This document shows positions 10,328-21,904 of a stretch of 64,000 nt of DNA, one piece after another. How positions within the stretch are numbered: position 1 is the stretch's first letter; every line of letters begins with the position of its first letter. Both the position numbers and the translations under genes were made by a program. This DNA is from Helichrysum umbraculigerum (lineage: Eukaryota > Streptophyta > Magnoliopsida > Asterales > Asteraceae): contig CATIUR010000004.1 of assembly GCA_949592205.1 (NCBI GenBank), forward strand, positions 84,047,337 through 84,111,336, read 5' to 3'. The notes beneath the pieces are model-generated. The model was not told where the DNA came from. It did no database searches and was given only the letters and a program-made list of their open reading frames with translations.

Positions 10328-12738
10328 GTATGGCATTCATTTGCTTGTTACCTAAGGGGAATCGCCTTCATTTAAGTTTTTATTTGCAAAAACTACGGGA
10401 AATGATAGTACATTAGGAGAATAAGCTTCACAATAATAAAGCTTAAGTCCTAAGTATGATATGGTAGTAGGTTCAAATAAAGTTGCTTTAGAACTACAGC
10501 GGTTCTATCAGGTATGTGTTTATATTTATTTGATTATACACCTATATCCACAAGTTATAATTTGTCTATTTTTAGTAAAATTTTAGATGGCTTCATCATA
10601 TGATGTACTGGTAGGCAAATTATATGAAATTTTCTAAGTCTTAAGAATTTAATTAACTACTTGTTTATTATTTTGTGTAACTATTCTATGATGTATGACA
10701 TTAAGTCTTAAATGTTGAATGATGGTATTACCATACACTGTTATCATGCATTTTAATTAAAGTGACAAATAGTAGCAATATGGGTATTAATTTAATTACT
10801 GGTAACTATGTTGTACTATGTACAGAACTGAAACCTTTAATTAAATTAATATTCTCAAATATATTTTGAATTATGCTAGAAGGAATCTTCTGTTGTACTA
10901 CGTACAGACTTAGATAACATAGCATATTCAAAGTATGTTTGATATTTGTCTAACCGTAAAAATTCAAGTGTATGTTATATGTTTCGAAAAGATACATCAT
11001 TTAGTAACCGCTACCTTGAAAATTTAATGATGCAGTGTTATGTGTTTTCCTTGAATTCTTCAGTATGTCATATAATAGGAAGCACTTGATAATTCTCATA
11101 CTAACAATAAAGAGTTTGCTTAGAAAATTGAGTATAATTTGTTTATGTGGATCATATACTGGTAATCGTCTTGAACTATCTATAATTAAAATATTTACTT
11201 TATGTGCGTAATGCATTTATTAATTATGCTATGTGGATAAAGGTACCTAAGATATAGTTTTATAAATATAAATGTATAAATGATATATTTAGTTGTAATT
11301 TTATAGTAATTTATTTGAATTTCATGAGGTATGTATACTACCAATCTGCTTAAACTTTTTAAATATATCATGAATTGCTTATTCTTACTAATATGATCCC
11401 TAAGCAGATAAATTCTTATTCATTTTGTGTATGTATTTTATTTTGTTTCAAGTGTTTAATAAAATGGTACTTGATACCTATGATTATGTAATTTTGTTTT
11501 AGTTTTTAAATTTTTGTGTTAATTATGCTTACCCTTCGGAATTAAATCATACTGAATGTTTTTGAGTTGAACAACGTGACAAATACAAGTGAAAATTAAT
11601 TATAATTTAGACTTGTGAAAATATCGGGTTTTTATTTATACTTAGAATTAAAATTCGCGTTTTTAATTATTTCTGCGAGTTGACTTCGACTTGCGAGTCC
11701 GCTTCAAATCTCGCGAATCGAATGTAAAGTATAAAGGTGGTCAAACGAGTCAGACCAACCCACCGAACCCACATACTTCGCGAGTTCAGTAAAGCTTGCG
11801 AATCCGTCAACAAGGCGAAACGAGGCGATTTATTGTTTTCGTTTGATTTCGATTTTTATAGTACGGGAACGAGTTTTTCAATCCGTAGATTATATTCAAG
11901 ACTTATTTGCGCACATTTTGAGGTATATATCAACGGATTTCACCGTTTAAATTGCACGAAATCGAAGGTTTTTAAACTTAGGGTTTCGATTTTGAAGTTT
12001 AAACAATTTGCGTCGATTACGATGTTATTGGACATAGATCTTTAGGGTTTATGTTAAATGAACATTAATGAACGTGAATCAATCGATAGATCATGTTAAA
12101 ATTACAAGATTAATCGATTTTAATTGGAAATTCGCGACGGCAGTTCATCGAACGAGTTGACATTTTGAATCAACTCGCAGCGAGTTGACTAGCGAATCCA
12201 TGAGATTAGCGAGTTCACTTAAATAACTTTAGCGAGTTGATCAATGTAGCGAGTTTATAAGTTTAGCGAGTTCATAAGCAAAACGAGTTGACCTCACCTC
12301 GTTAGGCCAGTTTATGCGAGTCCAGTACTTAGAAAAATTTTATTTTTTAAAGTAGTGATATAAATGTTAAGACTTTTTAAGTAATAACTTTTATGAAATG
12401 GATTTGTGTTAATTCTTATATGATTATATCGAAAATCTACTAATTTAAGAAGAAAATTAGTGGCGTGTCCTAATTTCACATTAGCGGTATAATTTTTAAC
12501 GTTAACGACTTGAGATTTTTATTAAAATAACAAGTACCTAACGTGATTTAAATTAGACTTAAGACTTTTTAGTTATAAGTAAAATTTTTATATACGACTT
12601 GAGATTATTTTTGTATCAAGTTATATATAATTACAATTTTAAACTAAGATGTTTGATGAATCTCGATTCATAATACATAATAGTTTAAATATTTTTTATC
12701 GTGCATTAAATTATATCTGTTGTTTGTATTTATTACAG
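10325..12738 (+). other. Spacer between pol and third gene, with motif cluster
   Basis: 2.4 kb of AT-rich DNA without a convincing ORF. From about 11675 to 12325 it contains many GCGAGTTGA, GCGAGTTCA, GCGAATCGA and GCGAATCCA words, the same family as in the D LTR promoter and leader. It ends at TTTATTACAG (12738), a good 3' splice site two bases before the third-gene ATG. This may be the promoter and/or leader intron of that gene. The 102-aa ORF at 11737-12045 overlaps the motif cluster and looks fortuitous. Confidence 0.6.
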
Positions 12739-12740
12739 AT

Positions 12741-15700
12741 ATGGCTAGAGCATTTGATAAGGGTCACAACATCCTGGTTGATCTGAACCTTGAGGCCAAA
12801 CGGGCTGACAGGGTTGCTGATATATTACGTTTTCTAGCACGATCAAGGATTAGATATGCCATTACGGCCAATCCTCCTATCTCACAGACTATACTGAACG
12901 ATTTCTGGACGGATATTGTTTATGACGAATCTGTCACTCCGCCAGAGATTCGAGCTACAGTTGGTGGACAACCTGTTACCTTTTCAGCTGGTAATCTTCG
13001 TGAGATTTTGCAGCTAGGTACGGTAGAACAGGAGAACGGGGATATTGAGTATCCTATGGACTTTATTGAGGGTGCTATTGGACGTATGGGATATACAGGA
13101 GACAGGCGTGGTCCGAACTACGTTGCACCGCCAAATCATGGGTGGTTGGACGTAGCTCCTGCTGCTGTTGTTGCTCCTGCTGTTGCTGATGTTGTACCTG
13201 CACCTGTAGCTGAGGAAGCTCAACCTGAAGATCCACAAGGGCTCCTTGAGGATGTTCTTATTCAGGCTGGTCAGGTGGATCAGCAGGTGAATCAAGAGGT
13301 TGCTGCACAGGTTGTGCAAGAAGTTTTGGAGCAGAATGATGATGAGACAAATCCTTTGCTTCAAGACATTGAGAGTTACTTGGCACCACCTGAGGTAATC
13401 TGTTACTTATGTAATAATATAGATGCTTAGTTGATAGATTGTTTTTATTGATCATAGATGCATAATATTATTATATAATGATTCTGATATTAGATATTTA
13501 GTAAATTGGATATTATTTCTGATTTTAAAAAAATATAAATATCATTATACGAACAGGAAGCTGAAGCTGAGGCTGCACATCCAGAAGTTATATTACTTGA
13601 GGATGAGCAGATACAGCTTGATAGATCAGTTGTTGTACCAACTGAGGTATTATATCTGATTAATCTTAAATATATAGAACTTGTATGATAGAGCTTACGC
13701 TAATCATAAATGTTTAATATATTTAAAATTTAGGATCCTGTTAGATCATCTAGAGGTCGTGATGGTGAGACGGCTTCAGATGAAGATTCTGATAATACAC
13801 CTTCTCCTCCTCCATCTGCTTCTGAAAAGAAGAGGAAGGGTAAGAGTATTCTGGAGGAAGGTACTGAGGAAGTTGAGATTCCTTTGATGAAGCGTCCGAG
13901 AACGCTTACTATTCGAGAAGGTTAGTATTAATTAAAGTTAAATAATCTTAACTTGTTGTTTATCAGGAGTTGAACTGAGACAGTTAATTCTGTATACAGT
14001 TTCTCAGGATACACCACAGGTAGAGATGGTTGCACCGGTGGTTACGGAATCGATGTCTTTACCGCTTCAAGTATGAGATATAAATTCTATAACTATGAGT
14101 GTTATGCAATTAATTAGAGTTTGAGACAGAGTAATCTGTAACAATAACTGATTTTAATTGTGTTTAACTTTACAGCATGAGGTTGCTGATCTAGTTCATG
14201 GAGCTAATTTTCCGACGAACAAAACAGCTAGATTTGCGACAAGTTTGCTTACGCAAGCTTTGTCTCAACCTCATACACCGCTTACCAGAGACTGGCATAT
14301 TGAGTCTCTTACACCGCCTGGACCTAGAACGATACCTGTTACTCCAACGACTGATGCTGAAAGGATTACATCCTTAGAGTCGAGGGTAAAGGATTTGGAG
14401 AAGCTTACTTCTCAGATTCCAGAGCTGGTGTCGAGCAATCTTCTTCTTTCACAACAGATACTCAAGCAGAGTGAATCGTACAATCTGTTGATGAAGACTC
14501 ATGAGACGTTACTTGCAGACTTCACTGTACAGAGACTGAAGTTATCTTCTTTAGAGAGTCTGGTCTTGAGATCGCATTCAGGACAGCCTGCTCAGGGGGA
14601 GATATTGGTATATCTGGAGTCTTGCAGAGAGAATGAGTTGAAGAGAAAGAGAGATCAAGACAAGGACGATGATCCCAATGCACCGAGTGGTGAGCAGACT
14701 GGTCCTTCAAAGACTAGTGAGCAAGCTACTATTCAGGGGGAGTCTGGTGCTGGTGCTAGTGGTTCTGGAGTGGGTACAAGTGCAGATAAGACTGTATCGG
14801 GTGATACTGAAGCTGGTAAGATAGCTTAGTATTATCTTAGTACTGTAATATTTGTAATAGTTTGTAGTGAACAAGTGTAAACTTAATTATTGTGTAAATA
14901 TATTTGGCTTAGGGTTATTATTATTTTAAGTAAAATATGTTTGGTAATTTAAGTTTATAAAATTATGTTAAGATAAAATAGTGATCGAAAGACTTCTGAC
15001 TTATTGAGTAGTCGAGCGGCGTGTTCCGATTAATTTCGGCGGTCATAATTTTATAATAACATATGCATTTTAGATTTGATTATAGACTTAAGACCGTAAG
15101 GTTTATAAGTAATTAACAAGTTAAAAATGTATTCGTATTAACTAGACAAATGATATATAATTTAAAGGTTAAATTGATAATGAATGAGATCAATTAACAC
15201 TTGGAAATTATATAAGGTAATTAATAGTAAATTTAAATGTTTGGTGATTATTCACAATGCATTAGAATTTAAAATTAATTAATATTTGTTAAGTAGATTT
15301 AAGAGATTTTAGATTGATTCAGGGTAATCAATAAAAGATTTTATAAGTTATATTTATATTGCGTTTATATGTTAGGTTAAAATATACAAAAGAATTAATA
15401 AAGAAATTCTTAGATTGGTTCAGGGAAATCAATAAAGAATTTGAATTATTAATATATTTGTATTTATGTTTTTCTCTTAGGATTGGAGATGCTTGATCTA
15501 TCTGAATCGGAAGATGATATTTTTGATGAGATAGATGAAGACATTGATTTTGATCTTGAGGATGGAGAATTTCTACCACCTACAGATTGGACTGCTGTAC
15601 CTGAGAATGTGCAAGACATGGGTGTAGATCTAGATGCAAACATTGATGAACACCATGTGAGCCCATCTAGGACAGAAGTTGTTATTGAAAATGAACAAGG

Positions 15701-16505
15701 TCCAACAATTGTCGATATAGATGAAGATATTGATGATTCAACCTCTGATGAAGAAGAAGAAGTTCTTGTTCAAACCAAGAATCCTGCTGTTGTACTTAGG
15801 AAACTTCCAAAGAAGAAGAAGAAGATTGGAATTTCTGAAGTTGATATTACGAAAAAGCGTGTACCACGTAAAGGGATTATTGGTTGGTACTTTGACTCAG
15901 AACTAAAGCTTTTTGCGATCAAAAGGTTTGACGGAGTTCAATATTTTGAAAGAAAGCTTGCAGTTTTTAGTTCTCTACCACGTTATGAAATACGTGATTT
16001 GGCTAGATTAGAGATTAACAACCCAAGTCGTGATGATTATGCTGATCGTGTTGAAAGAATCATTAGACATGAGGTTGGTACGAATAAGTTTGTTCAGATT
16101 AAGCCAAGAAAGGGAAAGACTGTGAAATTACAAGAGAGAAGTCAAAGAACAGGAAGAAGAAGAAGGAAGAAAGTTTACCCAGCTGTTAGATGCATACAAC
16201 AGATTCCACTGAAGACAATGCCACAGGATATTTTGGGAAATATGAAGAGTTGGCACGTGGATTCAGGAACTGGAGAAGCTGTTATGGTTGAAGCTGATAA
16301 TGAGGTTGAAGGTGGTGAAAGAGAAATCTTTAGAGTTTATGATCATCGACACCTGATGAATATGTCGAGAAAAGATCTGTTAAAGTTGAATGAGAACAGA
16401 ATTTTGACGACTATTGAATGGGCTGATTTAGCAAGAGATTATCAGTTGATGGTTAAAACTTGTATCAAGATGAAGATTTACGCAGGAAGTAAGATTTACA
16501 AATGA
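12741..16505 (+). CDS. Third gene of copia D, six exons, 888-aa protein of unknown function
   Basis: Exons 12741-13394, 13557-13646, 13734-13920, 14000-14070, 14176-14815 and 15481-16505. Every junction has GT...AG (for example GAG|GTAATC, GCTG|GTAAG, CTTAG|GA), the phases match (0,0,1,0,1), and the sum is 2667 nt ending in TGA. Residues about 27-95 form a compact domain (ILRFLARSRIRYAITANPP ... NLREILQLG) that I recall from proteins annotated beside copia pol in Asteraceae. Next come an Ala/Val/Glu-rich segment, an acidic Ser/Pro stretch with KKRKGK (about 280-285), a coiled coil (about 394-464), a Gly/Ser-rich linker, an acidic segment and a folded C-terminal part with RRRRKK (near 775). 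No signal peptide or membrane helix is seen, so it is not env-like; nuclear location is plausible. Function unknown. Exons are inferred from the DNA, not from RNA. Confidence 0.72.
14816..15480 (+). other. Intron 5 of the D third gene
   Basis: 665-bp AT-rich intron from GTAAGATA to TTTTTCTCTTAG. It contains two copies, 101 bp apart (about 15311 and 15412), of AGATTGRTTCAGGGWAATCA. In the first copy ATTGATT and AATCAAT can pair as a hairpin. Near 15012 the words GCGGCGTGTTCC and CGGCGGTCATAATTTT resemble a block near 12460 in the spacer. Confidence 0.6.
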
Positions 16506-16550
16506 AAACCAAAGACAAAGCGTGAAGATAAAGACGCTAGAGCTATTGTC

Positions 16551-16561
16551 AAGGGGGAGTC
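16551..16561 (+). other. Polypurine tract of D
   Basis: AAGGGGGAGTC lies immediately before the 3' LTR start TGTTGGG and 45 nt after the third-gene stop. It is the usual site of plus-strand priming. Confidence 0.9.
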
Positions 16562-17143
16562 TGTTGGGACATAGATTGTGACAACAGATCTAGCTTGAAA
16601 TAGGACTAGTGTAATTATTATTATGTTTGTATATTGGTTTAGATTTGTAAATGAATATTTGTTTTGTTAGTGATATTCGTTAAACATATTGTTTTGCTAA
16701 GTTAGACGAATGTTAAATACGAAATAAATAAACAGACGTTTGATGCGAGGCGAGTCGAGATCTCAGGTCGCAGCGAGTTGAGCTGTGAGGTGAGTTCTGA
16801 ATTCGCGAGGTATCAGTCTGGCGAGCCGAGCTCCGAGTTGGGCTTGGGCTGCGAGTTGGACCGAACTCGCAGGCCCATGCGAGCCGAGCCGGACAGAACT
16901 ATTTAAACGATTTTCCTTAGAAAATCGTTAACAACTTTTGCATATTCAAAACCTGCGAATTCAATAAACCAGAGAAAAACATAACCTAAGGCTAGGCTTT
17001 GACGATTCGTTGTTTAAAGCTAAGTCTAGTTAAAACGCAATACGAACATATTCGTTGTTAGTAAGATAACACCGTATTGAGGGATTCCGCACCTTAATAC
17101 TACAGATAACGAAGTTATCGATCCTAAAACTAGGGGACTTACA
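16562..17143 (+). mobile_element. Copia D 3' LTR
   Basis: 582 bp, no difference from 2932-3513 noticed by eye. It is followed at once by the target duplication GTCAA (17144-17148). Confidence 0.95.
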
Positions 17144-18568
17144 GTCAAACAAGAACTTTTTGTAGAAGACATCCATACGGAGATTTTGGTGTAAGATTCA
17201 TGTGTTGATTCATCCTATAAATCAAGATATGGTCTCGAGAAGGAGGCGGATGTTCTTGTCCGCTGGAACAGTAACGCGCACCTTAACGGAAATATTATTT
17301 TAAAATAGAAAATGAAGTCGAAATGTTATGAAATTGGTGTCGTTGTAAAGCTAACATCACGAACTACATTTTAGGCTTAATATTTGTTCATTTTTATGTA
17401 GAAATCATTTTTATATAATTCGTTGAAGTGGGTTATTTTTCAGGACAGCAAGTATATCTCATGATTTCGAGTTTAAAAACATGTTTCGGTTTAAGTTTTG
17501 GACATTATCTTGTTGGATAAACTAACTAACATGTAAATACATATAATACAAGTAAAATACTTGAGTCATGAAGTTCTTACAATAGTCGTATGAAGAAACG
17601 AAGACGGTAGAAATACTCCTTGCTTTCCAGCGATTGTTTTGATGTCTTCAACTTCGTTTTTCGCCACGTAATGAGATGATGACTAGTGGTGGTTTATGGT
17701 GGTGTTAGGGAGGTTTCTTGATCAGAATTTAGAGGGAGAAGTAGAGAGAATATGGGGGTTAGAGAGAGAGAGAGTGATTGGTTGAAATGGATGCATGATT
17801 TAAGGATCATGTTTGTGTTTAAGGTCAAGAGCATGATCGACAAATTGTGGGTTATGTCTTGACTGATTTTCAGTTGGGGTGGGGCCCACAAAGGTGTGGG
17901 CTTTACCCAAACTCGTTCCCAAGGTCGCGCTCCGTGCGGTGTTCGTTTACCCGGTCGTTTCGTTGTTCGTTTAATCGTATAACGTTTTATAGGATACGTT
18001 TTGTTCTCGGTTTAAAGCACGATATTTTTAGTAAAAGTTTTACTCAAAGTAGTGTAATTAAGTTACAATAATAATATTCGAGTTTTCGTTTGGTTGCCGG
18101 TCGCGAATCGTGTGTTTATTCGAATTGTGTAACATTTTTAAACGTTATGATTATACGCGTGTAATCGCGTTATTTTTACTTGAAGTATTTTATCAAAATA
18201 CCTAATAATAAGTTATAAAAATATAACTTTAGTTTATTTCATCGGTCGGGCGCGTTTCGTGCATTTTCGTCGCGTTCGGTTACGTTTTAAGCAAAACGTA
18301 CGTGTTCGTTATATTATAAACATAATATAAAGTAATAATTGACGTTATTAAATACTTCCATATCATTTAATAATAGTTTCACCAACTTTCATTTTAAGTT
18401 TCTGTGTTCTGTCAGATTCGCATATACACGATTATTAAACAATCGTTTAACGTTATTATATATATTTATATGTGTAATAATTGTACACTTCAGTAGTTAG
18501 AGCATAATACTTGAAATAAAAGTTTAAATTTTGACCAAATTTTGGGTCATTTTTGACCGGGTGTCACA
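17144..18568 (-). mobile_element. Gypsy A 5' LTR, part 2
   Basis: Resumes the minus-strand A LTR after the D target duplication and ends at GGTGTCACA (18568). It carries on the minus strand the conserved word GAACACCGCACGGAGCGC (about 17920-17950) and a CT-rich tract (GA-rich on plus, 17730-17775), as in the LTRs of B, C and F. Gypsy B gag sequence begins at 18569 with no gap, so A was inserted in B. Confidence 0.8.
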
Positions 18569-21500
18569 GTTCAGGGCAATGATATCGCTGGCTATACCAC
18601 AAAATTCCAGCAACTTGCCCTTCTATGTCCGGGTTTGGTTGACACGGATGAAAAACGCATCAAGAAGTACATCTGCGGTCTCCCGGAAAATATCCAGGGG
18701 AACGTCGGCTCATCCAAACCAACCACCATCCAAAGTGCTATCCGGCTTGCACATTAACTCATGGCGATGATTGTCAGCCGTTAAGCATCCACCGCACCTT
18801 CCAACAACAAACAAAAACCTACTGAACACCATGACCAACCGAACAAGAAACCCAATGCCATCCAAATGTACTCCTCAAACTCTGAGCCTAAACGTGGCTA
18901 CACGGGGAGCAAACCATACTGTTCCAAGTGTAACCACCACCATGATGGTCCGTGCAGTACCCCTTGCAACAACTGTAGGAGGTACGGGCATTCGACCAAG
19001 GATTGTCGAGCTCCCAAAACCAACAACAACACCACTAACAACAATTCCAGACAGCCCAGATCCTGTTATGAGTGTGGAAACACCGGGCATTTCAGAAGTG
19101 AATGCCCTAAACTGAAGAACAAGGGCAGCAACAACAACAACGCAAGAGGTAGAGCCTTTGTACTCAACTCTAGGGACGCCCGCCAAGACCCGAATGTGGT
19201 CTCGGGTATGTTCCTCCTCAACAACTTATCTGTTTCTGTTCTATTTGATACTGGTGCTGATAGGAGCCTTATCTCTGATGAATTTTATCCACTGCTTGAC
19301 ATCACACCTGTTGCTCTAGATGTTAAGTACGATGTAGAACTAGCGAACGGTAAACTCATAGAAACCAATAGTGTAATACCTAATTTCACTCTAAACCTCA
19401 CCAATGAATCTTTCTCAATCGATCTTATGCCTGTTGAAATTGGAAGTTTCGACGTCATCATTGGTATGGACTGGTTGTCCAAACACCGCGCTGTAATCAT
19501 TTGTTATGACAAAATCGTTCGCATTCCTCTCGCCGCCGGTAGAACTTTGGTCATACAGGGGGAGACCGGTGGGACGAGACTAAACATCATCTCTTGTTTG
19601 AAAACCCATAAATTTCTGAGAAAAGGTTATCCGGCAATCCTCGCGCACATCATGGAGAAAAAGTCGGAGGAGAAGCGACTTGAGGATGTGCCCATCGTTC
19701 GAGACTTTCCAGAAGTTGTTCCCGAAGAACTGCCTGGTCTACCACCACCAAGACAGGTTGAGTTCTCAATCGATCTCGTGCCAGGTGCTGCACATATGGC
19801 CCGAGCACCATACCGCTTAGCCCCATCCGAACTTCAGGAGTTGTCCACCCAATTACAGGAACTCCTGGACAGAGGATTCATTAGACCGAGTTCTTCACCT
19901 TGGGGAGCTCCGGTCTTATTCGTGAAAAGAAAGATGGTTCTTTCAGAATGTGTATCGATTACCGAGAGTTGAACAAGTTGACCGTCAAGAACTGATATCC
20001 ACTTCAGCGCATTGATGACCTGTTTGACCAACTTCAAGGGTCGAGTTTTTACTCAAAGATCGATCTTCGGTCAGGTTATCACCAACTACGTGTTCGCGAC
20101 ACCGATATCCCGAAAACTGCTTTCAGAACCCGTTATGGGCATTATGAATTCCAGGTGATGCCATTCGGTCTAACCAACGCACCGGCTGTATTCATGGACC
20201 TTATAAATCGGGTGTGCAAACCTTATCTCGACAAGTTTGTCATTGTCTTCATCGACGACATACTCATCTACTCGCGTAATGAACAGGAACACACGCAACA
20301 TCTCAAAACTATCCTAGAACTACTTAGACACGAAGAGCTGTATGCTAAATTTTCTAAGTGTGAGTTCTGAATGCAAAACGTTCAATTCCTTGGATATATT
20401 ATCGATAATCAAGGAATTCATGTTGATCCCTCAAAAATCGAAGCTATCAAGTACTAGCAAGCACCCACCACACCGACCGAAGTACGGCAATTCCTAGGAC
20501 TTACCGGGTACTATTAGCGATTCATTGAAAACTTCTCGAAAATAGCTCAACCACTCACGACACTGACTCAGAAAGACAAATAGTTCGATTGGAATGATAA
20601 GCAAGAGTCAGCATTTCAACTTCTGAAACAAAAGCTTTGCAGTGCTCCTATTCTATCATTACCCGAAGGCGCCGACGACTTCGTGGTATACTGCGATACT
20701 TCTCATCAAGGTCTCGGTTGCGTTCTGATGCAACGAGACAAAGTCATTGCTTACTTCTCACGACAGCTGAAAATTCACGAAAGAACTACACCACTCATGA
20801 CCTCGAACTTCGAGCTGTCGTGTTTGCTCACAAAATCTGGAGACATTATCTTTACGGCACTAAGTGCACAATCATTACCGACCACAAAAGTCTCCAACAC
20901 ATATTCGATCAAAAGGATTTCAACATGAGGCAACGTCGATGGGTCGAGTTGCTTACCGACTACGATTGCGAAATCAAATACCATCCAGGAAAGGCAAATG
21001 TTGTTGCCGATGCCCTCAGTCGAAAAGAACGATCGAAACCACTTCGAGTCCGAGTCCTCAGTATGACTATTCATAACAATCTAAACATTCAGATTCTCGC
21101 TGCCCAACTCGAAGCTCTGAAAACCGATAACATCAAAAATGAAGCCTTGCGAGGCATGGATAAACAATTCGAAATCAAACCTAACGGAATTAGGTACTTC
21201 TCTAATCGAATCTGGTTGCCCAGTTTCGGGAACCTGCGAGACTTGGTGATGGATGAAGCTCACAAATCCAAATATTCTATTCATCCGGGATCCGATAAAA
21301 TGTATCATGGCATCAAGGAATTTTATTGGTGGCAAAACATGATAGCCGAAATCGCCACATACATCAACAAGTGTCTTACTTGCTCAAAGGTCCTGAATAT
21401 CAAAAACCTTCTGGTTTACTCCAACAACCCGAGATTCCTCAACGGAAATGGGAACAAATCGCAATGGATTTCATAACCAAACTGCCAAAGTCATCGAGCG

Positions 21501-21904
21501 GTTGCAATACCATTTGGGTGATCGTTTATCGTCTCACAAAATCTGCTCATTTCCTTGCGATCAAGGAAACCGACAAAATGGAACGCCTCACTCGAATCTA
21601 TCTAAAAGAAATCGTAACCCGTCACGGTGTTCCATTCTCGATTATCTATGATAGGGATAGTCACTTCACATCTCACTTTTGGCAATCACTTCAGAAATCA
21701 TTGGGTACTCGTCTTGATATGAGTACCGCATACCACCCTCAAACTGACGGCCAAAGTGAACGAACAATCCAAACACTGGAAGACATGCTACGAGCTTGCG
21801 TAGTTGATTTTGATGCAAACTGGGAAAAACATCTACCCTTGTGCGAATTTTCGTACAACAACATTTATCACTCCAGCATTAAGGCTGCACCTTTCGAGGC
21901 ATTG
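18569..21904 (+). pseudogene. Gypsy B gag-pol, decayed (gag middle to integrase)
   Basis: Aligns throughout with the better preserved gag-pol of C. Recognisable in order: gag from the KFQQ region, CX2C zinc knuckles (CNNCRRYGHSTKDC and CYECGNTGHFRSEC, about 18970-19110), protease LFDTGADRS (near 19250), RT with IDYRELNKL and FIDDILIYS (near 20255), RNase H, HHCC zinc finger and integrase core up to SIKAAPFEAL. There are many stops (for example near 19993, 20368, 20456, 20515 and 20581) and frameshifts (one-base loss near 19925, another near 20780). Several stops are TGG or CGA codons changed by G-to-A or C-to-T, as in decayed methylated DNA. The 5' end was lost to A, and the integrase is split by C at 21904. 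Confidence 0.9.

Larger units (their letters stand above)
2932..17143 (+). mobile_element. Complete Ty1-copia element D with third gene (14.2 kb)
   Basis: The element is bounded by two 582-bp LTRs that look identical by eye and by a 5-bp duplication GTCAA (2927-2931, 17144-17148). Order: 5' LTR, PBS, leader, gag (3975-6791), pol in copia order PR-IN-RT-RNaseH (6781-10224), A48 tract, 2.4-kb spacer, a six-exon third gene (12741-16505), PPT, 3' LTR. Copia elements are usually near 5 kb; Sirevirus-type elements with a post-pol gene reach about 9-12 kb, so this is large even for those. It is inserted in the LTR of gypsy A. Identical LTRs and open gag and pol imply a very recent, possibly still competent, insertion. 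Confidence 0.95.

Noticed and set aside
10118..10336. Minus-strand ORF with a poly-Phe run
   Set aside because: It is the shadow of the A48 tract and of pol.
11737..12045. 102-aa ORF in the D spacer
   Set aside because: It runs through the GCGAGTTGA motif cluster, has no known domain, and does not join the third-gene exons in any clear way.
13681..13887. Separate small ORF in the D third gene
   Set aside because: It is an out-of-frame reading of exon 3; the spliced frame gives a better account.
12741..16505. The third gene of D as an envelope-like gene
   Set aside because: It is in the env position, but I see no signal peptide, no membrane helix and no cysteine-rich ectodomain; the protein is acidic and basic in blocks with a coiled coil.
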